Origin: an uncultured Rhodospirillales bacterium
Lineage (GTDB): Bacteria > Pseudomonadota > Alphaproteobacteria > ATCC43930 > CGMCC-115725
Direction of reading: 5' to 3'
Assembly: GCA_903822185.1 (NCBI GenBank)
Contig: CAIJOA010000028.1
Location: forward strand, 124,001-188,000
Length of the DNA: 64,000 bases
Shown: positions 38,116-47,159 of the stretch, piece after piece
Numbering within the stretch: position 1 is the first letter of the stretch
How the letters are laid out: each line of letters begins with the position of its first letter
The notes under the pieces: model-generated
The model's input: the letters and a program-made list of their open reading frames with translations, nothing else
What the model was told of the DNA's origin: nothing
Databases searched by the model: none
Translations under genes and position numbers: made by a program

Positions 38116-39723
38116 TCAGAGCCCGTCGTTCGGATCGTGATAAAGTTCGCCGACGATCGCGGTAACGCCCGGCTCCGACTTGGCCAGATAGTATTTGCCG
38201 TTCTTATCGCGGCCAAGCTTACCGGCAGCGCGCAAAGCATCGAGTGCGGCGGCCACTTCGCGTCCGTCGTCGCTGCCGACGCTCTCCACGACATCCGCAT
38301 AGAACATCGGCGATGCGGTCAGCGCTTGCTCGACCGTCTGGAAGCGCGCCGGACCTTTGAAGACTTTCGCCGCGCTGCGCGTTAGCGGGATTTCATCGGC
38401 ACGGCCGATCGGACGCGTGCAATCGAAGCCGGCCTTGGCGCCGATACGGCGGCCGTTGAGCGACGGGTCCATCGGCATACCGGAGATGCCCTTAAGGACG
38501 ATCAGGTCCTCGTCGGCCTGGAACCGGGTTCCCATCGCCCATTCGACATGACGCTCGTCCCGGATATCGATGTCTTCGTCGAAGACATAGATATGCTTCA
38601 ACCGCATAATCGCGCCGAACAGCGAATGGATCGCCTGCTTGGCCTCGCCCGCCGTGCGCTGTTTGAGCGAGATGCGCAGCGTGTTCGAACCGCCGCCGAC
38701 CATGCGCATGCAGGCATCGACCGGCTGACGTCCCGCCGCCTTCAAGAGACGGATCGCTTCGGCCTCGGTGCGCATCGCGGTGATGTTCGCGCTGTCGGTC
38801 TGATCAAGATTGAACGCGACGCCATGCTGCAGCGTGTGATGGATCGCATCGCGGCGCATCGTGATCGCCGTGCAATGGAAGATCGGGTCCATGTGAATGG
38901 CGCCGTAATAGCCCATATATTCGCCGAACGGACCTTCCGGCTCGATATAGCCGCGCTCGTCGAAATAACCTTCGAGGGTCATCTCGGCATCGGCGGGCAC
39001 CCAGATGTCGTTGGTGATGCTTTTGACGATGCCCATCGGCTCGCCGCGGAAGTTGGCGATCAAAGCCAGTTCATCGCCAGGGCTGCGGCCGGTCGCGCCG
39101 ATGAAATCGAGCGGATGGCCACCGACGGTGAAAGTGACCGGAAGCCGCTCGCCACGCGCAACGCTCGCCTGATAGATGCGCTTCAAGTCGGACGGCGCCG
39201 TGATGTTGGTGCCGGTTTCGTTGCGGTTGCGCAGGCTGAGACGGCGGCAGCCGACGTTGCGGCGGCCGGTCGCTGGATCGATCACGAAATCGATTGCCGA
39301 GCTCATATAGCAGCTGCCGTCGAAGGCATGATGCGGATAGAACGGCAGCTTGGTCAGATCGACTTCATCGCCTTTGAAGACGAGCTGATGAACCGGCGCA
39401 TCCTTCGACGACATTTCGACCAAAGGCTGCGGCGTCGCGAGACGGCGGAAATACTCGTCGAACAATTTGTCTTCGCTGACGCCGAACGCGGCAGCGAGAC
39501 GGCGGCGGTTGCCGGCTGTCTTGGCGACGACCTCGAGATTCTGTGGGCCGGCGCTCTTGAAAAGCTGGGCCTTGTCCGAACTCTCTATGATACGGCCGAG
39601 ATCGGTCAGCCCCACATGTTCTTCGTGGATCTCGACCTCGCCCATCGCGATCAACTGATCGACGAAGCGCCGCAAACGGAATTTTTCGGTATCGACTTTG
39701 CCCACGCCGGTAACGCCGTCCAT
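38116..39723 (-). CDS. UbiD-family prenyl-FMN-dependent (de)carboxylase
   Basis: 535 residues. The catalytic constellation of the family is visible: R161 in NVGCRRLSLR and the two glutamates E263 and E268 in PEGPFGEYMGYYG. UbiD-like enzymes reversibly decarboxylate aromatic or acrylic acids using prenylated FMN made by a UbiX partner, which is not in this window. The ATG at 39723 follows GAGGAG; an ATG five codons upstream is possible. It diverges from the solute-binding-protein/aldolase/amidohydrolase/dioxygenase cluster, with which it shares a 171-bp promoter gap. Confidence 0.93.
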   Translation of the reverse strand: MDGVTGVGKVDTEKFRLRRFVDQLIAMGEVEIHEEHVGLTDLGRIIESSDKAQLFKSAGPQNLEVVAKTAGNRRRLAAAFGVSEDKLFDEYFRRLATPQPLVEMSSKDAPVHQLVFKGDEVDLTKLPFYPHHAFDGSCYMSSAIDFVIDPATGRRNVGCRRLSLRNRNETGTNITAPSDLKRIYQASVARGERLPVTFTVGGHPLDFIGATGRSPGDELALIANFRGEPMGIVKSITNDIWVPADAEMTLEGYFDERGYIEPEGPFGEYMGYYGAIHMDPIFHCTAITMRRDAIHHTLQHGVAFNLDQTDSANITAMRTEAEAIRLLKAAGRQPVDACMRMVGGGSNTLRISLKQRTAGEAKQAIHSLFGAIMRLKHIYVFDEDIDIRDERHVEWAMGTRFQADEDLIVLKGISGMPMDPSLNGRRIGAKAGFDCTRPIGRADEIPLTRSAAKVFKGPARFQTVEQALTASPMFYADVVESVGSDDGREVAAALDALRAAGKLGRDKNGKYYLAKSEPGVTAIVGELYHDPNDGL

Positions 39724-39894
39724 CAGGTGTCTCCTCAATATCGCGGTTGCCCCGGTTCCCGGATCGTCCGGCCGGCGATGTGTTCTGGGACTGAGTTTAG
39801 CGGCCCCCGGGGCGTTGCTTCAAATCCTTCTGCACGGACCCGCCCGGCCCTCTATACTCGCGGAAAGATCGGCACTCCGAGGGAGGATAAAGGC

Positions 39895-40866
39895 ATGATT
39901 CGCAAATATTTTTGGCGCATGGCGATGGGCGCGGCTCTCTGTGGGTCGCTTGCCGTTCAGGCACAAGCCACCGAAAAACTGGTCGCCGGGATCGCCGGTC
40001 AGGCGTCGCCGATGACCTGGCCTTTCACCATCGCCATGGAAAAGGGTTTCCTTGCCAAACACGGCATTGAATTCGACCTTATCTATGCGCCGAGCGCGGC
40101 CAGCGTGCTGCAGCAGCTTGTCGGCGGTTCCGTCGATCTGGTCGCCAGCACCGGTATTAACGAACCAATCCATGCCGCCGCAAAAGGCGCGCCGGTCGGC
40201 ATCCTGCGCATCCTCGGCCGGGTGCCGCCCTATTCCATCCTCGCCCAGCCCAGCATCCATTCGCTCAAGGAACTGAAAGGCAAGACGGTCGCGATCGGCG
40301 GGTTGGTCGATATCAGCCGGCTCTATTTCGACCGGATGTTGATTCCCAACGGCGTCAAATGGGGCGAGTACGATCCGATCGTCATCGGCGCGACCACCGG
40401 ACGGATGGCCGCGCTCAAATCCGGCGCTGTCGCCGCGACCATGCTGTTACCGCCCTATAGCTTCCAGGCGGAAGCGCAAGGTTTCAACGATATCGGCCTC
40501 GCCGTCGATTACGCTTCCGACTTGCCATTCAGTGCCGCCGTCCTTTCGATTCCGTGGGCGACCAAGCATCAGGCGCTCGCCAAAGGTATCCTTTCAGCGT
40601 TCGATGATGGGCTCGCCTGGTTTAACGACAAGGCCAACCGCGACGAAGCGATCAAGATTTTGATGACGCGCCTCAGCATGAGTGAAGCCGATGTCTCGCG
40701 TAGCTATGATCTCCTGCACAAAATCAATTTCTTTGCGCCCGACGACAAGGTTTCGCGCGCCACGCTGCGCCATATCATCACCGACATGAAGGCGATCGGC
40801 GATTACGAGGAGGAAGTCAGCATCGACAAGCTGACCATCCCCGGCGTGACCGAGGTCGTTGACTGA
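39895..40866 (+). CDS. ABC-type solute-binding protein (NMT1/SsuA-like)
   Basis: 323 residues with a signal peptide (residues ~1-25, ending VQAQA). Mature part: LVAGIAGQASPMTWPFTIAM, GFLAKHGIEFDLIY, GGSVDLVASTGINEPIHAAA, LKGKTVAIGGLVDIS. The ATG at 39895 follows GGGAGGA; an apparent in-frame extension upstream is antisense to the UbiD gene and is rejected. It heads a plus-strand cluster: the class II aldolase gene begins 4 bp after its stop. No permease or ATPase is present. Confidence 0.9.
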   Translation: MIRKYFWRMAMGAALCGSLAVQAQATEKLVAGIAGQASPMTWPFTIAMEKGFLAKHGIEFDLIYAPSAASVLQQLVGGSVDLVASTGINEPIHAAAKGAPVGILRILGRVPPYSILAQPSIHSLKELKGKTVAIGGLVDISRLYFDRMLIPNGVKWGEYDPIVIGATTGRMAALKSGAVAATMLLPPYSFQAEAQGFNDIGLAVDYASDLPFSAAVLSIPWATKHQALAKGILSAFDDGLAWFNDKANRDEAIKILMTRLSMSEADVSRSYDLLHKINFFAPDDKVSRATLRHIITDMKAIGDYEEEVSIDKLTIPGVTEVVD

Positions 40867-40870
40867 CATC

Positions 40871-41605
40871 ATGAGCGGCATTGAGGAAAAGCTGCGCCAT
40901 CAGGTCGCTGCCGTTAGCCTGATCCTCAATGCCGAAAACATCCTCGGCTATAGCGGGCATATCAGCGTCCGCTTGCCGGGGACCGACACGTTCCTGATCC
41001 AGCCGGGCGATCAAAGCCGCGGGCAGTTGCGGCCGGAACATCTGTTGGTCTGCGGCATGGACGGTAAATCGCGTAGCCTGTCAAACAAGGAAAGGCCGCC
41101 GTCCGAGGTCTATATCCATGCGGAGATATTCCGCGCCCGTCCCGACGTCGAGGCCATCGCCCATTTCCACCATGATCTGACGACGACCTTCACGCTGGTC
41201 GAGGGTACCGCCCTGGTTCCGGTCAAGAATCACGCCGTGCGCTGGGAAAGCGGCATCCCGACCCATTCCGATCCGAGCCATGTTTCGACGCCCGCGCTGG
41301 GCCGCGCCGCTGCCGACACACTGGGCAAGCATCACGCGATGCTGATCCGCGCGCATGGTCAAGTCGTGGTTGCCGAAGATTTACCGTCGCTTCTGACCGA
41401 CTGCATGCACTTCACCGAGAATGCCGAGGCGCTTTATCGCGCGATGACACTCGGCAATGTCATTCCTCTCAACGCGACCGAGATGGCCGCTTTCCGGAAT
41501 GATTTCCACCGCCCGCGGCACGTCGCGAAGCTTTGGGATTATTACATAGGCAGAGGCTTTGACGGCGTCGTCCTGCCGTCGGCGTGGCGCGATATTCTGC
41601 ATTAG
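40871..41605 (+). CDS. Class II aldolase/adducin-family protein
   Basis: 244 residues. Family metal site: H98 and H100 in AIAHFHHD and H162 in RAHGQVVV, with an acidic E79 after PPS. Members perform retro-aldol cleavage or decarboxylation/dehydration of hydroxy acids with Zn or Mn. The ATG at 40871 lies 4 bp after the upstream stop, so translation is probably coupled; a TTG at 40859 is less likely. It may release pyruvate or a similar fragment from the pathway intermediate. Confidence 0.88.
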   Translation: MSGIEEKLRHQVAAVSLILNAENILGYSGHISVRLPGTDTFLIQPGDQSRGQLRPEHLLVCGMDGKSRSLSNKERPPSEVYIHAEIFRARPDVEAIAHFHHDLTTTFTLVEGTALVPVKNHAVRWESGIPTHSDPSHVSTPALGRAAADTLGKHHAMLIRAHGQVVVAEDLPSLLTDCMHFTENAEALYRAMTLGNVIPLNATEMAAFRNDFHRPRHVAKLWDYYIGRGFDGVVLPSAWRDILH

Positions 41606-41620
41606 CCAGGGCATCATCAC

Positions 41621-42487
41621 ATGGATAATTTTCCCAACTTCGATCCTAACCCGCGCAAACCGATCATCGCGCCGCCGCCGCTAACGTGCGACAGCCAGGT
41701 ACATTACTTCACAAAGTCGCCGCGCTTTCCGCAGATTCAAAATCCATCCTACCCGGCGCCGGATGCGACGCTCGACGATGTCCTGAAGATGCACCGCACG
41801 CTGGGAATCGACCGCGGTGTGCTGGTTCATCCCATCCCATACGGCACAGACAACAGCCTTTTGTTCGAAGTGCTGAAGCAGGCCGGACCAAATTATCGCG
41901 GTATCGCGGTCATCAACGATGACGTCAGCGACAAAGAGCTGCAGCGGATGCATGACGCGGGCGTGCGGGGAGTTCGATTCAGCTTTCTGCGCGTCTTGAA
42001 CATTCGGCCCCGCGCGGAACTGTTTCAACGCACGCTGGAACGCATCGCGCCCATGGGTTGGTGCGTAAAAGTCCATTTCGGCGGCGAGGAAGTGTTCGAG
42101 CTGGAGCCGACCTTACGATCGGCGAAAATTCCGCTGGTCATCGACCATATCGGCGGCACGAATATCGGCCTTGGCCTCGACCAACCGGCCTTCCAGCTTC
42201 TGCTGAAGCTGATGCGCGAACCGAATATCTGGATGATGCTGTCGAACGGCGACCGCAATTCGGCGACCGGTTACCCCTGGGACGACACGATACCCTTTGC
42301 CGAGGCTTTGATGGCGGTTGCACCCGACAGTCTGGTCTGGGGCACGGACTGGCCGCACGTTCGTTATTTCCAGAAAATGCCGAACGATGGCGACCTGCTG
42401 GAACTGGCCTATCGCTACATGCCAGATCCCGCAATGCGCCAGCGCATCCTGGTGGATAACCCGGCGCGGCTGTTCGGTTTTATCTGA
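41621..42487 (+). CDS. Amidohydrolase, 2-pyrone-4,6-dicarboxylate lactonase-like
   Basis: 288 residues, TIM-barrel amidohydrolase_2. The usual N-terminal HxH reads Q26-V-H28 (CDSQVHYF), so the first metal ligand is replaced. Further signature residues are in VKVHFGG, VIDHIGG and the WGTDWPHV aspartate. The LigI-like lactonase group hydrolyses lactones of aromatic catabolism with little or no metal, which would fit. It is the third gene of the cluster, 15 bp after the aldolase. Confidence 0.87.
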   Translation: MDNFPNFDPNPRKPIIAPPPLTCDSQVHYFTKSPRFPQIQNPSYPAPDATLDDVLKMHRTLGIDRGVLVHPIPYGTDNSLLFEVLKQAGPNYRGIAVINDDVSDKELQRMHDAGVRGVRFSFLRVLNIRPRAELFQRTLERIAPMGWCVKVHFGGEEVFELEPTLRSAKIPLVIDHIGGTNIGLGLDQPAFQLLLKLMREPNIWMMLSNGDRNSATGYPWDDTIPFAEALMAVAPDSLVWGTDWPHVRYFQKMPNDGDLLELAYRYMPDPAMRQRILVDNPARLFGFI

Positions 42488-42572
42488 GCCCGGCCGGCAC
42501 ATTGCGGCTCGCCGAAGAGACTGTTAGATAATCCTGACCAAGGAAGCCCGAGGCGAGGGCTCAGGAGGATCG

Positions 42573-43259
42573 ATGATACTTCACGTCCCCGCACTCTTGA
42601 AACGCGAGCAAGTCGCCGAGGCCCGGCGGGCACTCGATCGCGCGGAATGGGTCGATGGCGCCGGCAGCGCGATGGGCGTTGTTGCCGATGTCAAAAAGAA
42701 CCACGAGATTCCCAGCCATCACCCGGTCTCGCAACAGATCGGCAAGATGATCTTCGCCGCCTTGCAGAACAATGTGACCTTCGTCACCCGCGCCTTGCCG
42801 ATCCGAATTTGCCCGCCCTTGTTCAGCCGCTATGTCGGCGGCGCCGGCGAGACCTATGGCGAGCATACCGATGGTGGTCTTTTTCAGATGCCGTCGCCGA
42901 ACCTGCCGATGCGCGGCGATCTGGCCGCAACCGTCTTTCTCTGCTCGCCCGATGAGTATGAAGGCGGCGAGTTGACCATCCACGACACCTTCGGCAGCCA
43001 CAGCGTCAAGCTGCCGGCGGGCGATATGATCGTCTATCCCGCCTCAAGCCTTCACAAGGTCGAGCCCGTAACCGGCGGCAAACGCTTTGTCGGATTTTTC
43101 TGGGCGCAAAGCGCTATCCGCGACGACAGCAAACGTTCGCTGCTCGCCGATCTCGATCGGGCGATCGAGGAATGCAACGCCGCCGGCCCGAATAACCCGG
43201 GCATCATGCGGCTGCACGGTGTTTATAATAATCTGCTGCGCATTTGGGCCGAGACGTAA
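42573..43259 (+). CDS. PKHD-type Fe(II)/2-oxoglutarate hydroxylase (PiuC-like)
   Basis: 228 residues, normal for the family. Iron ligands H98, D100 (GEHTDG) and H161 (SLHKVEP), with 2-oxoglutarate-binding R171 (GKRFVGFF). PiuC-like proteins usually sit next to siderophore receptors, but no receptor is nearby here. It follows the amidohydrolase by 85 bp on the same strand. Role: oxygen-dependent hydroxylation of an unknown substrate or iron-related function. Confidence 0.92.
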   Translation: MILHVPALLKREQVAEARRALDRAEWVDGAGSAMGVVADVKKNHEIPSHHPVSQQIGKMIFAALQNNVTFVTRALPIRICPPLFSRYVGGAGETYGEHTDGGLFQMPSPNLPMRGDLAATVFLCSPDEYEGGELTIHDTFGSHSVKLPAGDMIVYPASSLHKVEPVTGGKRFVGFFWAQSAIRDDSKRSLLADLDRAIEECNAAGPNNPGIMRLHGVYNNLLRIWAET

Positions 43260-43261
43260 AA

Positions 43262-43276
43262 GCCTCGGCCCGAGGC
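43262..43276 (-). terminator. Small terminator hairpin
   Basis: GCCTCGG-c-CCGAGGC, followed on the minus strand by TTTTAC. It is located between the convergent PiuC-like and MarR genes and suits the end of the MarR transcript. Confidence 0.6.
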
Positions 43277-43284
43277 GGTCAAAA

Positions 43285-43776
43285 CTACTTGGTCAGCTTG
43301 GTTAGATTGTTGATCATCTGAACGGACGTTTTGCGGAAATTATCCAACTGCGCTTTGGCGATGCCTTTTTCGGCATCCTTCGTGATCGACTGGACCACTT
43401 TCAGCATCTTATCGCGCAGCTTGTTCGCCTTCGGCGTCAGCCACACTTGCGCGCGGCGGCTGTCTTCCTTGCTGCGAACGCGGCGAATGAAGCCTGACTT
43501 TTCCATCGTCCGCAGCGCCATCGCCGCCGTCGGCTCTTTGGTCCCCACGCGCTTGCTGAGTTCCCGCTGCGAAAGACCATCTTCTTCCCACAAGACGCGC
43601 AGGAAATACCATTGACCGCGCTTGATGCCGGACGTTGCAATGCGTATTTCCAGAACCTGCTGTAGAGCGCGATTGACGTGACGAACGAGCTGGCTTGAAA
43701 CTTGATCGGTCGAGGCTTCGACATGCCCGTCTGATTTTTTCACCGAAGATGCTTTTGCCTTACGACCTGCTGCCAA
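43285..43776 (-). CDS. MarR-family transcriptional regulator
   Basis: 163 residues with a basic N-terminal arm. Winged helix: SGIKRGQWYFLRVLWEED, LSQRELSKRVGTKEPTAAMA, then the wing RRVRSKEDSRRAQVWLTPKA. It probably represses its own gene through the palindrome at 43799-43812 and possibly the divergent solute-binding-protein/VOC cluster. Effectors of this family are commonly aromatic acids. Confidence 0.9.
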   Translation of the reverse strand: MAAGRKAKASSVKKSDGHVEASTDQVSSQLVRHVNRALQQVLEIRIATSGIKRGQWYFLRVLWEEDGLSQRELSKRVGTKEPTAAMALRTMEKSGFIRRVRSKEDSRRAQVWLTPKANKLRDKMLKVVQSITKDAEKGIAKAQLDNFRKTSVQMINNLTKLTK

Positions 43777-43798
43777 TTTCCTTGAATCCCTGCAAATA

Positions 43799-43812
43799 AA
43801 ACCTACAGGTTT
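43799..43812. promoter_or_regulatory. Candidate MarR operator
   Basis: A near-perfect 14-bp palindrome AAACCT-AC-AGGTTT lies 22 bp before the MarR ATG, the usual place and geometry of an autoregulatory MarR box. Confidence 0.5.
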
Positions 43813-44274
43813 CTAACATGCAGATCGGGATCACGCCACCCTATGCGATAAATTTCATGTGCATGATTCTAAACACCATGAAAGATAGGAATCTAAGTAT
43901 CGATGGTTTTGATTGCCGTACCGACTCGCGTCTTTATCCTTGCCGACCGATTCCAATCAGTGAACCCCTCGGTCGAGATGACATTGGGATCGGGTACGCT
44001 TCTCACTTATACAAGCGATCGGTGTGCAGCCTATGCGTGAATAGCATTGCCAGCTTGTCACCTCACTCGCGAAATAGGCGAAAGCATCTTCCCAAAAATC
44101 GTTAGTAGGCGCATCGCATTTAACGCCGTCGCGACGACGGGTCATGTGGCACGAGCCTTTCGCTTATTGCCTTGTTCTCTAGACACGCGTATGGAAGTGG
44201 AAACGGCAATGCGGCGCCCCACCCGTCAGGTTCGGCGGTGCCCGCGGAAGCCTGACCATGGGAGGCTTGCGGGC
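43813..44274. other. Intergenic region between MarR and the next cluster
   Basis: No gene is recognisable in about 460 bp. The composition is lower in GC than the genes around it. An inverted repeat TTTCATG (43853-43859) / CATGAAA (43877-43883) could be a second regulator site or a mere chance pairing. The GGGAGG for the following gene is at 44260-44265. Confidence 0.45.
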
Positions 44275-45270
44275 ATGAGGATCGGGATCACTGTTTGGAT
44301 TGGGCTGACAGCCGTTCTTGCCGCCAAGACCGCGTTCGCTGAAGACACCTCGCTCGCCCTGCCCTCCATAACTCCGGGTTTCACGGCCATCTATGTTGCC
44401 GAGGACCGTGGCTTTTGGCGTGATCAGGGACTGACGGTCAAAGTCTCGCAGATTGCCGGTGTCGGCACGATCAATGCCGTCATCGCCGGCAGCATCGATT
44501 TTTCGGGCAGTACCGCCGGAACCTTGATCCGCGCCGCCGCGGCCGGGCAAAGAATGATGGCCATCGCCAACCTGACCGACAGGCCGATGGACGAGATCGT
44601 GCTGCGCAAGGATGTCGCCGCCCGCCTGAATTTCGATGCCAAAGCACCGCTCGTCGAACGGGCTGCATTGCTCAAGGGCCTCAATATCGCCGTCGATGCG
44701 ATCAACACGATCAATCATGGCTTCCTGCGCTACGTCGCCAAGAAGGGCGGGCTCGACCCCGACCGCGATATCACCGTCGCACCGATGCAATCGCCCACCA
44801 TGGCGGCGGCCTTGGTGTCGAAGGCGATCGACGGCATGTCGATATCGGTGCCTTGGACGACGGCCGTCGTGGTTGATGGCAACGCCGTGACGCTGGCCAG
44901 TGTTCCCAACGGCGACTTCCCCGAGCTTCGGCCTTTCGGTGGCGGGCTGATCGTCACCCGCCCGACCTTCTGCACCGAGAAGCACAGCATCTGCGTCGCC
45001 ATGGGCCGCGGCATCGTCGCCGCCAACCGCTTCATTCAGGAACATCCGGATGAGACACTGGCCATTATCAAGCCGCGCTTCCCACAGCTTAGCGAGGTAA
45101 CGCTAGCGACCGCGCTGCAGAATTACCGGTCCGCCTCGCCCGTACCGCCTGCGGTTACCCCGGCGGTGCTGACCAATTCCCAGACCTTCGAGGTCAATGG
45201 CGGGTTGACCAAACCGGAAAACGTGCTGAAATCCTATGATGGGATGTTCACCGACGAGTTCGTCCGCTGA
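44275..45270 (+). CDS. ABC-type solute-binding protein (NMT1-like)
   Basis: 331 residues with a signal peptide (residues 1-22, ending KTAFA). Mature part: SLALPSITPGFTAIYVAED, GVGTINAVIAGSIDFSGS, a cysteine pair in TFCTEKHSIC, and the tail KSYDGMFTDEFVR. It is a clear paralogue of the protein at 47160, with the same cysteine pair and the same tail. The ATG at 44275 follows GGGAGG; a longer in-frame start is rejected. It pairs with a VOC gene 19 bp downstream. Confidence 0.9.
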   Translation: MRIGITVWIGLTAVLAAKTAFAEDTSLALPSITPGFTAIYVAEDRGFWRDQGLTVKVSQIAGVGTINAVIAGSIDFSGSTAGTLIRAAAAGQRMMAIANLTDRPMDEIVLRKDVAARLNFDAKAPLVERAALLKGLNIAVDAINTINHGFLRYVAKKGGLDPDRDITVAPMQSPTMAAALVSKAIDGMSISVPWTTAVVVDGNAVTLASVPNGDFPELRPFGGGLIVTRPTFCTEKHSICVAMGRGIVAANRFIQEHPDETLAIIKPRFPQLSEVTLATALQNYRSASPVPPAVTPAVLTNSQTFEVNGGLTKPENVLKSYDGMFTDEFVR

Positions 45271-45289
45271 AGACGAAAAATAGGAGGGA

Positions 45290-45769
45290 ATGATGACGAC
45301 CAGCCAAAGCGATATCGCCCAAGGGCCCGTGCTGAACCAGCCGGTCATGCTCTCGCATGGTACGATCAGCTGTCGCAATCTTGAAGCGTCGCGCCGCTTC
45401 TACGAGGAGTTTCTCGGGCTCGATTGTGTTCATCACACAGGACGCGGCCTGCTGCTTCGTAAAGGCGGCTATCTCGTTATCGTCTGTCTCGAAGTCGGCG
45501 AGCATGTGAAGCCGGTCGATCGCCAGCATCACTGGGGCCTCGATCTCGAATCCCGCGAAGCTGTCGATCGCGCACTCAAGCTGGCGCATGATCTCGCCGA
45601 CAAATACGGCATCCATCAAATCTCGCGGATCACCGATCACCACGATAGCTACTCATTCTATTTCCGCGACCTCGACGCCAATTACTGGGAATTCCAGTAT
45701 GTCGGCGGCGGCCAAGACAACGGCGAAGGACGCTACGACAAATTCTTCAGCCGAGGCGATATCGACTAG
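45290..45769 (+). CDS. VOC-superfamily (extradiol-dioxygenase-like) protein
   Basis: 159 residues, one VOC module. Likely metal residues: H23 (LSHGTISC), H80/H81 (QHHWGLDL) and E134 (NYWEFQYVG), the order seen in ring-cleavage dioxygenases and glyoxalases. It begins just after the solute-binding protein (AGGAGGGAATG; ATG at 45290 or 45293) and overlaps the end of the convergent MFS gene by 4 bp. It probably transforms the compound bound by its neighbour. Confidence 0.87.
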   Translation: MMTTSQSDIAQGPVLNQPVMLSHGTISCRNLEASRRFYEEFLGLDCVHHTGRGLLLRKGGYLVIVCLEVGEHVKPVDRQHHWGLDLESREAVDRALKLAHDLADKYGIHQISRITDHHDSYSFYFRDLDANYWEFQYVGGGQDNGEGRYDKFFSRGDID

Positions 45770-46983
45770 CGCAGCGCCGTCCTCAAACGTCCGAGCAGAC
45801 CAAGCTGCCAGGCGCATAGCCCGGCGAGGAGATAAAGCCCAACGGCGAAGCCGCCCGTGACGTCATAGAGCGTGCCGATCGTCAGAGGTCCCAACACGCC
45901 GCCGATCTCGCCGGCGGTGAAATACATGCCGCCCGCCGCGCCCATACGGCGCGTATCGACTTCCTTCAATTCCATCATCACCAGCACGACGATGACCGAG
46001 AGCGAGCCCCGCGCCAGCCCTTGGAGAATGAGACCCAGCACCAGCGCGCCATGACTGCTCCATTGCAACAGCAACGGCGCCAGCATCTGTGCCGTGAACA
46101 ATGCCGCGAGCATCTTCATCCGGCGTTGCGGCACGGCATAGCGCGGAAAGACTAGGGCACCGACAACACCGACCAACACCGGTACGCTGGCCCAGAGCCC
46201 GGCACTGGCCGGGTCCATACCGCCATAGCGCAGCATCTCAGGCAGCCAGTTGTTAAGACCGTGTCCGAAGAAGAACGTGCCGATGGCGAGAAAGAGCACC
46301 ACCCGCATCGCCGGGGCGCGGAACAATTCGCGATAGACGCCGGCATGGGATTGGCGCGGTTCGGCCGCGCGGCTCTTTTCCATCGCCCGGCTGGCGCCTT
46401 GGCTGCTGATGATGGTCCAACCGATCGTCGCCAACAACGCGAGACAGCCGTACCCAATCAGCACGACACGCCAACTGCCGCCGGCGATCGACAAGCCGAG
46501 GCTCGAGGTCAGCGACAGCGCACCGATCGTCCCGATCGACTGACCGGCGTTATAAAGCCCCATAGCAAGGCCACGCTCGCGGCCGACGAACCATTGGCTG
46601 ATGACGGTCGGTGCGCCGACCGAAACCAACGGTCCGCCGATGCCAAAGGCCGCAACCGCCAACAGCAACGTGACGTAGTCGGTCGCAAAGCCGCGTGCGA
46701 TACCCGAGGCCGCAACCACCAGCGCACCCAGCGCCAAGCCGCGCCGCGGTCCCAGCCGGTCCAACAAGGCACCGCACGGAATCGCCGCGCCGATATAGAC
46801 GAGTTGCCACGCCCCGAGGATGCTGCCCATCTGGGTGTAGCTGAGATCCAGTTCGGTGGTGATGTGCGAGACCAACGGGGCAATCGCCGCGGCGGTTGAG
46901 CCGAAGCAGAAATAGAGCATCCAGACGCCGGCGAGCATCGCCCAGCGATGCGGATGTGCTTGCGGTTCGGAGGGAGGCGCCAT
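45766..46983 (-). CDS. MFS transporter
   Basis: 405 residues, twelve predicted membrane helices. MFS signature: GALLDRLGPRRGLALG between helices 2 and 3. The resemblance is to oxalate/formate- or monocarboxylate-type permeases. It could take up or export the aromatic acid handled by the two flanking solute-binding-protein/VOC modules. It is third in the minus-strand run after the VOC and solute-binding-protein genes, separated from the latter by a palindromic repeat. Confidence 0.9.
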   Translation of the reverse strand: MAPPSEPQAHPHRWAMLAGVWMLYFCFGSTAAAIAPLVSHITTELDLSYTQMGSILGAWQLVYIGAAIPCGALLDRLGPRRGLALGALVVAASGIARGFATDYVTLLLAVAAFGIGGPLVSVGAPTVISQWFVGRERGLAMGLYNAGQSIGTIGALSLTSSLGLSIAGGSWRVVLIGYGCLALLATIGWTIISSQGASRAMEKSRAAEPRQSHAGVYRELFRAPAMRVVLFLAIGTFFFGHGLNNWLPEMLRYGGMDPASAGLWASVPVLVGVVGALVFPRYAVPQRRMKMLAALFTAQMLAPLLLQWSSHGALVLGLILQGLARGSLSVIVVLVMMELKEVDTRRMGAAGGMYFTAGEIGGVLGPLTIGTLYDVTGGFAVGLYLLAGLCAWQLGLLGRLRTALR

Positions 46984-47048
46984 CCGAGGCGAGTAATTGA
47001 AGGGTAGCTTCAGCGCAAGTCTTTACCGCGCCGTATCGCCCTCGACGT

Positions 47049-47144
47049 CCCCCCCGGGCCCTCGGTTCCAGCCTTTGGCTGGCCCGAGGACAAGCTTCAC
47101 GACCCGGGGGGCCATCGATGGATTGCCGGGTCGAGCCGGGCAAT
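47049..47144. repeat. Compound palindromic intergenic repeat
   Basis: A 9-bp outer stem (CCCCCCGGG with CCCGGGGGG at 47103-47111) encloses an inner hairpin (CCTCGG and CCAGCC pairing with GGCTGG and CCGAGG). It is followed by a second hairpin (ATTGCC ... GGCAAT, 47122-47144). The pattern resembles dispersed intergenic palindromes I have seen in alphaproteobacterial genomes. It may also end transcription. Confidence 0.6.
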
Positions 47145-47159
47145 GACGAGATAAAAAGA

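Noticed and set aside
36993-38300. 435-residue version of the solute-binding protein starting at 38300
   Set aside because: The region before 37955 has no signal peptide or ribosome site; the normal protein begins at 37955.
38548-39894. Long in-frame N-terminal extension of the solute-binding protein at 39895
   Set aside because: It is antisense to the UbiD-family gene and lacks a signal peptide; the ATG at 39895 has a strong ribosome site followed by one.
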